Assembly: GCA_030065615.1 (NCBI GenBank)
Contig: JASJDR010000052.1
Coordinates: 1-40,134, forward strand
Length of the DNA: 40,134 bases
Reading direction: 5' to 3'
Source: Xenococcus sp. MO_188.B8
GTDB taxonomy: Bacteria > Cyanobacteriota > Cyanobacteriia > Cyanobacteriales > Xenococcaceae
Shown: positions 1 through 6,871 of the stretch, piece by piece
Layout: each line of letters starts with the position of its first letter
How positions within the stretch are numbered: the first letter of the stretch is position 1
Made by a program: the position numbers and the translations under genes
Notes under the pieces: generated by a model
The model's input: only the letters and a program-made list of their open reading frames with translations
What the model was told of the DNA's origin: nothing
Database searches by the model: none

Positions 1-2
1 CT

Positions 3-86
3 CATGACCAACTTCAACAAGGTCAATCAGCCGACGAAGTCTTTTCGCGTTTATTTGCGAAGCAAAATAAGGAGGTTCCTGCATGA
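3..86 (+). CDS. C-terminal end of a protein cut by the window edge
   Basis: An open frame enters from the left edge and ends at TGA 84-86. It gives 27 residues (HDQLQQGQSADEVFSRLF...KEVPA). The composition (amphipathic helix, charged C-terminus) looks like real coding sequence, but the stretch is too short to assign a family. It runs convergently toward the mntA/hepT remnant on the other strand. Confidence 0.35.
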   Translation, partial: HDQLQQGQSADEVFSRLFAKQNKEVPA

Positions 87-168
87 TTAGTTGAGTTTTT
101 TGCGATCGCCAATCTAAATCACAACAGTCGAGAAATTTAATTACACGATATGAGTTTTGCTTGACGCA

Positions 169-303
169 TTATCTGTAGCTTGAGTTTAGGAAATCGGTAT
201 TACTTTCCAAAGTTTGGCGATCACACCCTGCAATAAAACCCTGTGCCTCAATTGCTGCATCCCTCATATGCTTTAGCCGAGTTACATTGTCAATCTTGGA
301 CAT
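169..303 (-). pseudogene. Truncated HepT-like HEPN toxin (DUF86) remnant
   Basis: The ATG at 303 opens a 44-codon frame that overlaps the 3' end of the upstream nucleotidyltransferase gene by 14 bp, the usual MntA-HepT arrangement. The first ~35 residues (MSKIDNVTRLKHMRDAAIEA, then QGFIAGCDRQTLESN) match the start of HepT/DUF86 proteins. The frame then stops at TAA 169-171 after an unrelated tail. Full-length HepT is about 110 residues and carries its catalytic RxxxxH motif in the C-terminal half, which is absent here. I see no continuation in the other frames down to position 1. The toxin therefore looks deleted. Alternatively it is an unrelated short ORF, but the position and the sequence together make that unlikely. 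Confidence 0.6.
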
Positions 304-607
304 ACTGCACTACTGCTGTTTCTAAAACTTCCTGACGAAAATAGGGACTCAACTCTGCTGGTGTGCGGAGGTCAATCTCCCTACCATCAAGCATTTCCGA
401 CAACTCCCTTTCCATCTGAGCTAGGTCGAAGTAGGTGATCTCAGCTCCAGATAAAAACTCCACTAAAAAGTCAATGTCACTCTCAAGCGTAAAGTCTTCT
501 CTTAACACTGAGCCAAATAAGGATAACTTGCGGATGTGGTGACGCCGACAGAATTCAGCAATTTTGTCATTCGGAAGTACGATGGGTAACTGTTCTAACT
601 TTGGCAT
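290..607 (-). CDS. mntA: MntA-like minimal nucleotidyltransferase (antitoxin of a MntA/HepT pair)
   Basis: A 105-aa protein of the MNT nucleotidyltransferase family. It has the signature GS at residues 32-33 (LFGSVLRED) and the metal-binding pair D44/D46 (SDIDFLVEF), and its length is typical of the family. In characterised MntA/HepT toxin-antitoxin pairs this enzyme AMPylates a tyrosine of the HEPN ribonuclease HepT and neutralises it. Its partner overlaps the stop codon here but is truncated (see 169-303), so this is probably an orphan antitoxin. No DNA-binding domain is visible. Confidence 0.85.
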   Translation of the reverse strand: MPKLEQLPIVLPNDKIAEFCRRHHIRKLSLFGSVLREDFTLESDIDFLVEFLSGAEITYFDLAQMERELSEMLDGREIDLRTPAELSPYFRQEVLETAVVQYVQD

Positions 608-987
608 TTATCTATCGCTTCCTGAGTGTTTAACATTGAATAATTTAGATTACTCTAATCGCAATAATTTATGGAAATGGTTAGCTGATAATTGATTTCT
701 GTAAATAGTTACATATTTGCTGAAATAATAGAGCAACAAAATTAATTACACATTATTATTGCCTATCCCTTCGCTTTGAAAACTGTGCCTTCTTTGGCGG
801 ATGCTTACCATGAAGTAATTACACTAAGATTTTCTCTTGTTCGTCCTTGTAGAGATTTTGTAGCATTCTTTCAAATTTGTATTTTCTTTAATTTTCATAC
901 CCAAGATAGGATGGCAAATCGAGAATATTTTACAATTAAGTGTAGAGTGAGCATTGTTCTGCTCCTCAAGAAATCAAGGTCAAAACT
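608..987. other. Intergenic region between divergent mntA and the EACC1-like gene
   Basis: A 380-bp AT-rich gap between divergent genes that must hold both promoters. A frame open from 776 overlaps the next gene out of phase and has no protein-like character. The only candidate ribosome-binding sequence for the gene at 988 is a weak AAGG about 8 nt upstream. No strong hairpin or repeat was seen. Confidence 0.5.
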
Positions 988-1398
988 ATGGCTGAACTTA
1001 GAGAAGACGAAAAGATTATCCAATTTACTTTCGGGCTTAATGAGCCAGAATTGGAGGATGAGGAACGGTTGAAGATTTCCAAGAAACTACTGCGAGAATT
1101 ACGCAACCTCGATGAAGTGGAAAGAGCCGATAGAACAGAAGACCTAAATCCAGAAGCAGGCAGTAAGCCAGGTTTTGCCACATTGATGGGGACCTTGACA
1201 GCTCAAGTCAGCTTCAATCATATTTTAGGATTTTTGAGTTTTTTGGGTGATCGCTTGGGAGATAAACCGATTAAAGGAAGCATAGCGGTAGGCAATAACA
1301 AAGTTGAATTTGAAGTTAAGAGTCGTCAGGAGTTGGCAGAATTTGAGAAAACAGCACTAAACCTGATTGCCGCAATGGGTGGGGATGAAAATGGCTAA
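988..1398 (+). CDS. EACC1-like effector-associated constant component
   Basis: A 136-aa soluble protein. It has an N-terminal strand, a charged helix (about residues 20-45), a 'GxKPGxAxLMGTLTAQVS' segment (about 58-75), a hydrophobic helix ILGFLSFLGDRLG (about 79-91) and a beta-hairpin KGSIAVGNNKVEFEVKSR (95-112) before a last helix. This order matches my recollection of the EACC1 family described beside caspase and trypsin-like effectors in bacterial conflict systems. It supports that call but does not prove it. The stop TAA overlaps the start of the caspase gene within ATGGCTAA (1391-1398), so the two are probably translationally coupled. Inferred role: sensor, adaptor or scaffold that controls the protease. 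Confidence 0.6.
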   Translation: MAELREDEKIIQFTFGLNEPELEDEERLKISKKLLRELRNLDEVERADRTEDLNPEAGSKPGFATLMGTLTAQVSFNHILGFLSFLGDRLGDKPIKGSIAVGNNKVEFEVKSRQELAEFEKTALNLIAAMGGDENG

Positions 1399-3742
1399 AA
1401 AAGTTGCCTTATTAATTGGAGTTAGTGAGTATGGCGAAGGGATTCCGTCTTTGTCAGCTCCAATCAATGATGTGGAAGCAATGAAGCGGGTGCTAAAAAA
1501 TTCGAACATGGGAAGTTTTGATACAGTAGAAACACTCACTGATCCCGATCCCACTGCTATGCGAATAGCAATACAACAAATATTTGCCAATTGTCGCAAA
1601 GATGATTTAGTATTGCTGTTTTTTTCTGGTCATGGAATTACAGATGATAACAACAAGCTGTATTTAGCAACCAAAGGAACTTCTAAAGATTTCTACAAAG
1701 CTACTTCGGTGCCTGCTAGTTTCATACATGATGTATCTCTAGACAGTTATGCTAAGCGACAGGCAATTATTCTCGATTGTTGTTATAGCGGTGCTTTTGC
1801 CGAGGGTTGGCAAACAAAAAGCGTAGGACTTAAACTCAAACAGGAACTTGGCGGAGAGGGACGAGTTGTTTTGACTTCTTCTACAGCTACCCAAACCTCT
1901 TTTCAACAAGAAGGGGAAGAGTTATCCCTCTATACACAATACCTCATTGAAGGGATTGAAACGGGTGCAGCGAATAAAAATGAAGATGGCAAAATTTATG
2001 CTCATGAACTGCATGAATATGCTACAACCAAGGTGCAGGAGGCAAAACCAAAGCAGAAGCCAGGAATCATTATTGATAGAGAAGGCTTTAATATTATTCT
2101 CAGTCAAGCTCTAGTCAATGATCCAGAATTAAATTTTCGTAAATTAGTCGAGAAATATGCAACTGAGGGTAGGATAACGACTGCTGGCAATCGTATATTG
2201 CAATTAAAGCAGCAAGAGTTTGGAATAGCAAAAGAAAGGTCAGATGAGATTGTAAATGAGGTGCTAGCTCCCTATCGCAAGCGCCTTGAACATATAGCAT
2301 TTTATAAAGAAGCCTTTGCAGAGGCAGTTGAACAAGAATATCCAATTACCGAACGGTTGCTTAATGAACTCAAGGATCTTGAAGATGTTCTAGGTTTAGA
2401 AGATCAAGATATAGCAAAGATTAAACGAGAAATCATAGCAGAGAAGGAAGCACAATATCAAAGTCGGCAAGAGTTTCAACAACAAGAACGAGAAGAATAT
2501 GAGAATAAACTTCAGCAATATGAACGGGAATTCTCGAAAGCTGTTGAACAAAAATATCCCCTGAGTAACTCTGCTCGCAATCAAATCAATAATTTGCAGC
2601 AATCTCTAGGAATTAGAGCCGAAGATATAACGCGAATTGAACAACCGATTCTGGCTGCCAAATATCAGGAGAAACTAAAAGAAGAAGAAGCAGAAAGACA
2701 GCGAAAACAGGAAGCGGAAAGATCTAGACAGCTAGAGCTACAAAAGCAACAAGAACAGAAAAAGTATGAAAATAAACTACAGCAATACAAACAAGAGTTT
2801 TCCAGGGTGATTCAGAAAGAATACCCAGTGGATGAGTATGTCCGTAATAAACTTAAAAGTTTTCAGCAGTCTTTAGGACTCAGGGATGAAGATGTAGAGC
2901 AAATTGAACAGCCATTAATCGTAGTAAAAGAATCAGAGTATCAGCAACGACTAGAAGCAGAAAGGCTGAAGCGAGAAGAGAAAGAACGACTCAGACAACA
3001 GCAACAAGAAAATATTACTTCACAACCCCAACCAAGACAATCAGAAATTCTCTCCTCGAAAAAAGCTCGGCGAAGTGTGCTACTCGGAAGTGCAGCTTTA
3101 GGTTTAGTTTTAATTTTCTCTGCGTTTTTACTCAATCCAACACCAAGTCCAGATTCTTCTGATACTGCCCCAAAACTATTGTCAGATAGTCAGTCCTTAA
3201 CTGTACAGCCGTCTCAACAGACCAATCTAGAAACTCCTAGCAAACCAACTCTAATCTCAGCAACAACAGGAGTAGACTACGGGCGACTGCAAAAACTACT
3301 AGAAACGGGAAAGTGGGAACAGGCAGATCAAGAAACAACAAGGGCGATGCTTCAAGCTGCTGGCAGGGAAAAAGAAAGTTGGTTAAGGACAGAAGATATC
3401 AATAAATTTTCCTGTGAAGATTTAGGCATCATTGACCAACTTTGGCTAGAATTTAGCAAGGGAAAGTTCGGCCTCAGCGTTCAGAAGGATATCTATCATA
3501 ATCTGGGGCAAGCAAGGAGTCTAAATGAAAGAGGTCTTAATTTTGGGGCTCGAGTAGGCTGGAATGGGGCTTTGACGTACTATGACTTGACCTTCAACCT
3601 TAATGCCCCTAAAGGACAACTCCCATCAGTGGCAGGTTGGAGTGGAATAGGGGGAGCCTGGCTAGAAAATGGGTATGTCTCCAGGGGTGCGTATGGTTAT
3701 GTCTTTTCTCTCGAGCAAAGACTTGAAATATGTAACATATAG
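1391..3742 (+). CDS. Caspase-like protease with helical repeats, TM segment and GUN4 domain
   Basis: A 783-aa protein counted from ATG 1391 (MAKKVALLIGVSEYG); in-frame starts at 1385 and 1367 would add 2 or 8 residues. Residues 3-240 form a caspase/metacaspase domain with catalytic H81 (FFSGHG) and C131 (LDCCYSG). Residues ~242-295 are a helical segment with 'GRITTAGNRIL' like effector-associated/TerB-type adaptor helices. Three related ~55-aa repeats follow at ~304-356, 370-426 and 459-516 (pattern Y..EF..A....YP......N.L..LQ.SLG....D...IE.P), separated by charged coiled coil. A TM helix lies at ~561-580. The C-terminus (~625-783) is a complete GUN4 domain (YGRLQKLLETGKWEQAD, CEDLGIIDQLW, FGLSVQKDIY). 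GUN4 binds porphyrins and stimulates Mg-chelatase in chlorophyll synthesis. The layout suggests a membrane-tethered protease effector gated by a GUN4 sensor or adaptor. The caspase would face the cytosol and GUN4 the other side if there is a single span. The domains are clear; the function is inference. Confidence 0.88.
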   Translation: MAKKVALLIGVSEYGEGIPSLSAPINDVEAMKRVLKNSNMGSFDTVETLTDPDPTAMRIAIQQIFANCRKDDLVLLFFSGHGITDDNNKLYLATKGTSKDFYKATSVPASFIHDVSLDSYAKRQAIILDCCYSGAFAEGWQTKSVGLKLKQELGGEGRVVLTSSTATQTSFQQEGEELSLYTQYLIEGIETGAANKNEDGKIYAHELHEYATTKVQEAKPKQKPGIIIDREGFNIILSQALVNDPELNFRKLVEKYATEGRITTAGNRILQLKQQEFGIAKERSDEIVNEVLAPYRKRLEHIAFYKEAFAEAVEQEYPITERLLNELKDLEDVLGLEDQDIAKIKREIIAEKEAQYQSRQEFQQQEREEYENKLQQYEREFSKAVEQKYPLSNSARNQINNLQQSLGIRAEDITRIEQPILAAKYQEKLKEEEAERQRKQEAERSRQLELQKQQEQKKYENKLQQYKQEFSRVIQKEYPVDEYVRNKLKSFQQSLGLRDEDVEQIEQPLIVVKESEYQQRLEAERLKREEKERLRQQQQENITSQPQPRQSEILSSKKARRSVLLGSAALGLVLIFSAFLLNPTPSPDSSDTAPKLLSDSQSLTVQPSQQTNLETPSKPTLISATTGVDYGRLQKLLETGKWEQADQETTRAMLQAAGREKESWLRTEDINKFSCEDLGIIDQLWLEFSKGKFGLSVQKDIYHNLGQARSLNERGLNFGARVGWNGALTYYDLTFNLNAPKGQLPSVAGWSGIGGAWLENGYVSRGAYGYVFSLEQRLEICNI

Positions 3743-3794
3743 GGACTTAAGGTATTTTGTTAAGCTTTGTTTGGTGGTTTCTATAAAGAATTAA

Positions 3795-4146
3795 GATATT
3801 GGTTTTGTAGGTACAGATAGCTTTACCTATGTAGTTCAAGACAATGACGGACAATTTTCTAATCCCGCTACAGTTACCGTCACCTTAGATAATGTAGCTC
3901 CCACAATTACCAAAATTCAACTTCCCGACAATATTACAGAAGGAACAGAAACTACCATTACTGCTATTGTCAACGATCCAGGAAATGACGAATTAACCTA
4001 TACCTGGGATTTTGGTGACGGGACAAATATTGTCGGGGCAAATAGGTCATTCACCATTACAGGAAATCCATACCTTTGTTGATAACGGAAACGATCAAGC
4101 ATCAATAACTTCGACCCTCAATGTAACATTAAATTCGGAGAAATAG
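3795..4146 (+). pseudogene. Frameshifted remnant of a PKD/Ig-like repeat surface protein
   Basis: A frame without a start codon after TAA 3792-3794 encodes a cadherin/Ig-like strand set (VGTDSFTYVVQDNDG, TVTVTLDNVAP) and then a PKD domain with the diagnostic YTWDFGDGT. It stops at TGA near 4081. A shift of frame around 4068-4072 recovers the expected PKD ending (HTFVDNGNDQASITSTLNVT) to TAG 4144-4146. Both ends of the original gene, which would have been a large secreted repeat protein, are missing. It is a clear decayed fragment directly downstream of the caspase gene. Confidence 0.75.
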
Positions 4147-4246
4147 AAAAGACTTGTAGAAAATAACAAATCTCTTCTATTGCATCAAATACAAATAAGC
4201 CAGTAATTAGCAATAGGCAAAAAACTCATTACTCATTACTTATTAC

Positions 4247-5725
4247 TTACTTAACTAAAGCTTCTCCTCTGCTATAGAGTTCTCTAGCATAATCAGTCCA
4301 AGTACCTTGTCCCCAATAACGGAAGCAACTAGTTTCTACCAACAAAACGTATAGCAATGCTTCTTGATATTCAGGAGTTTTGGTAACAGAAGGATCTTTA
4401 GCTACCAAAGAATCATACTTTTTGTGGAACATTGCACTAAGCTTATTCATCGGTTCGAGGACATTTTCATAACCTTTGACCCAACTCAAATCATTAGTCC
4501 AAGATGCCCCATCCATATGAAACTGATGATCGGTCGCTTTTAGTTCTTCTATGGTCTTAGCTACTTTTTCAGGAGTTGCTGTTTTCGGCTCTACTTTATT
4601 CCAAATCTTATGTTGTCCCACTGCTTGACAGGTTGGATAATCTTCAACTTTCACTCCTGCGGCTTCGAGTAATTCAATATATTCTGTACCATTGAAACCG
4701 GCAACCTCAGAGCTATTCTTGATCTCATACCAAACAGGGTGAAAATCGCGAGCGAATTCATTCATCATCACACCACCATTTTCCCCATCGGCGATTTGAG
4801 AACCACAGGAAGGAACGGATAGTTGACCAAGTTGCTGTTGACCTCTACCTTTAGCTTCATGGTAAGGTTGCATCTGAGCGACAAGTTTAGTATCAGAACC
4901 TTGGGTTTTAATCAGAGCTGTGATGCTGATGGTTTCTCCCTTGCTATTATGAGCGATTAAACGATTGGGAAGATATTTGTCATCATGCCACAACCGAGAA
5001 CCGTCTAAGCGTTCTACAGAATCTTCTTGAACTAATAACCAGCGATAACCGCATTCTTTCAAAGCTTTGATATATTCGTAAAGAGTATCAGGGTTATTAG
5101 GAAGATGCATTTCTGGGGGAGAAAAGCCTTTCACCCTTTGTAAAGCTTCGTAACCAAAAATTGCAGCAAAATAATGTTGCCAGGCCTGAATTTGTAATTT
5201 AATGTCAGGAATGGGAGTAGAGGGAACTACTGCGTGAGACCACATGGTTCCTAACCATTCGACATAGGGTTGATATTGGGAATTACAAGTAATATTTTTG
5301 AGCTTATCGATAATATCATTGCGTCCCATCTGGGTTAGTCCCCAGAGAAGATTACCAGAATAGTCGAGCATAATCCGAGGATTACAGCCATTGACCACTA
5401 ATTCAGGAATCCAATCTGCTATTCTTTCATAACACCAAGCAAAAACTCCTGCATTGTGATTATCACCTTCTCCCTGATGCTCAAACATATATTGAAGATT
5501 GGAGATTAATTCGCCATTCGCACCTGCGGGAATGGTGGGTTGGTGCATATGGAGGGCGCAAGCAAATCCCGATTTGATCTGATCGAGATTGAGATTACTC
5601 TGAGGCAGAAATACAGGTTGATCATGGTTAACGATTTGGGTAATCTCTGTTTCGTAACCACAAATATTGGGAAGTCCCGATCGCGTTTCGGTTAATCTGT
5701 TGTCAGATGGTACTGAAGCTATCAT
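4247..5725 (-). CDS. Glycoside hydrolase family 57 protein
   Basis: A 492-aa cytosolic protein of the GH57 (beta/alpha)7-barrel class. It has the family's first conserved region HMHQP (H61-Q62-P63), a second-region histidine (WSHAVVPS, H164) and FSPPEMHLP with E205 as the likely nucleophile. GH57 members cleave or transfer alpha-1,4/1,6 glucans or related alpha-glycosides. The length fits the cyanobacterial GH57 proteins of unknown exact specificity. No signal peptide is seen. It may work on glycogen together with the glgA gene far downstream, but nothing local ties them. Its start is divergent from the ABC ATPase gene. The 3' flank has short ATTACT-type tandem repeats (about 4227-4250) instead of a hairpin. 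Confidence 0.85.
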   Translation of the reverse strand: MIASVPSDNRLTETRSGLPNICGYETEITQIVNHDQPVFLPQSNLNLDQIKSGFACALHMHQPTIPAGANGELISNLQYMFEHQGEGDNHNAGVFAWCYERIADWIPELVVNGCNPRIMLDYSGNLLWGLTQMGRNDIIDKLKNITCNSQYQPYVEWLGTMWSHAVVPSTPIPDIKLQIQAWQHYFAAIFGYEALQRVKGFSPPEMHLPNNPDTLYEYIKALKECGYRWLLVQEDSVERLDGSRLWHDDKYLPNRLIAHNSKGETISITALIKTQGSDTKLVAQMQPYHEAKGRGQQQLGQLSVPSCGSQIADGENGGVMMNEFARDFHPVWYEIKNSSEVAGFNGTEYIELLEAAGVKVEDYPTCQAVGQHKIWNKVEPKTATPEKVAKTIEELKATDHQFHMDGASWTNDLSWVKGYENVLEPMNKLSAMFHKKYDSLVAKDPSVTKTPEYQEALLYVLLVETSCFRYWGQGTWTDYARELYSRGEALVK

Positions 5726-5878
5726 AGGGCTTAATGTTATTGCTACAACTAATTTACCAGTCTGATAATATACAAAGGCTTCAGATAATTAACTTAAAAT
5801 TTACTTAAATCATTATTTAGCAATATTATGTTGCAATACGTAGTTAATTGTTGATTATTGATTGGTAAAAATATAAGA

Positions 5879-6616
5879 ATGCTAGAACCGATAATAATTG
5901 CTCAGGATGTAGAAAAATGGTATGACAATGATTTTCATGTGCTCAAAGGTGTAACTCTTAGGGTTCAGAAACAGGAAGTTGTGGTTATTATGGGCCCTTC
6001 TGGTTCAGGTAAATCAACTTTTATTAGAACATTTAATGCTCTCGAACCTTATCAAAAAGGAAGCATTACTATAGATGGCATTCATTTATCCCATGATTTG
6101 AAGAATATCGAAGCGATTCGTAGTGAAGTGGGGATGGTATTTCAACAATTTAATTTATTTCCCCATCTCACAGTTTTGCAAAATATTACCCTGGCACCTA
6201 TTTGGGTGCGGAAAAAATCGAAGTTACAAGCCGAAAAAATTGCCATGCAACTGTTAGAAAAAGTCGGTATTTTAGAGCAAGCAAATAAGTTTCCTGGTCA
6301 ATTATCTGGCGGTCAACAACAACGAGTGGCGATCGCTCGTGCCTTGGCTATGCAACCGAAAATTATGCTATTTGATGAGCCGACATCGGCTCTTGATCCG
6401 GAAATGGTTAGGGAAGTATTAGATACGATGCGTAATTTAGCTGACTCGGGAATGACGATGGTATGTGTCACCCATGAAGTCGGTTTTGCCAGAGAAGTTG
6501 CCGACAGAGTAGTGTTTATGGATGGGGGCATGATTGTAGAAATCGCAACCCCCGATGAGTTTTTTAATAGTCCTCAAGAAGAGAGAACCAAACAGTTTTT
6601 ATCGCAAATTCTCTAG
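5879..6616 (+). CDS. Polar amino-acid-type ABC transporter ATP-binding protein
   Basis: A 245-aa ATPase from ATG 5879; an in-frame TTG at 5858 is a weaker alternative. Walker [10 protein letters not shown] is at 39-47, Q-loop VFQQFNLFP at 87-95, the signature LSGGQQQR at 142-149, Walker B IMLFDEP at 162-168, and the H-loop histidine at 199 (VTHE). The motifs and length are those of the GlnQ/HisP/ArtP group, which powers uptake of glutamine, histidine or other polar amino acids across the inner membrane. No permease or binding-protein gene lies beside it, so it must work with components encoded elsewhere or be an orphan. Confidence 0.92.
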   Translation: MLEPIIIAQDVEKWYDNDFHVLKGVTLRVQKQEVVVIMGPSGSGKSTFIRTFNALEPYQKGSITIDGIHLSHDLKNIEAIRSEVGMVFQQFNLFPHLTVLQNITLAPIWVRKKSKLQAEKIAMQLLEKVGILEQANKFPGQLSGGQQQRVAIARALAMQPKIMLFDEPTSALDPEMVREVLDTMRNLADSGMTMVCVTHEVGFAREVADRVVFMDGGMIVEIATPDEFFNSPQEERTKQFLSQIL

Positions 6617-6658
6617 AACCCCAATTCCGTAATATAAAGTTGACCAATTGACATCTAT

Positions 6659-6780
6659 AGCAATCCTATGTGAGTCATGAAAACCGATAGTAGTGTGCTT
6701 GCGAAGCACTTGCTCTGCACGACCATCTTGCTCACGCGAGCGAGACGCTCGCACTTTTTCACAAATGATTTAGGATTGCT
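6659..6780. repeat. MITE-like element with terminal inverted repeats
   Basis: The left end AGCAATCCTATGTGAGTCAT and the reverse complement of the right end (AGCAATCCTAAATCATTTGT) align over about 22 bp with few mismatches. The 122-bp unit is flanked on both sides by ATCTAT (6653-6658 and 6781-6786), which looks like a target duplication. The interior is GC-rich, with small palindromes (GCTTGCGAAGC, GCGAGCGAGACGCTCGC) and no coding capacity. This resembles non-autonomous miniature elements common in cyanobacterial genomes; the mobilising transposase is not in the window. Confidence 0.6.
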
Positions 6781-6791
6781 ATCTATTAAAA

Positions 6792-6817
6792 TAGGGGTTT
6801 AGCATTGCCAAACCCCT
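6792..6817. repeat. Dispersed palindrome TAGGGGTTT...AAACCCCTA
   Basis: An inverted repeat with stem AGGGGTTT/AAACCCCT around AGCATTGCC, followed by ACTTTATCTGTCG. A second copy with the same 3' flank (ATTTATCTGTCGG) lies at 26209-26245. It is therefore a dispersed repeat family. Here it could also act as a terminator between the convergent ABC ATPase and FHA-fusion genes. Confidence 0.55.
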
Positions 6818-6871
6818 ACTTTATCTGTCGTATCTTGATGCAGATTGATATCTTGATTCATTGTTTATTCC

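Noticed and set aside
776..1072. Plus-strand frame overlapping the EACC1-like gene
   Set aside because: Composition is not protein-like, it lacks a ribosome-binding site, and it is out of phase with the well-supported gene at 988.
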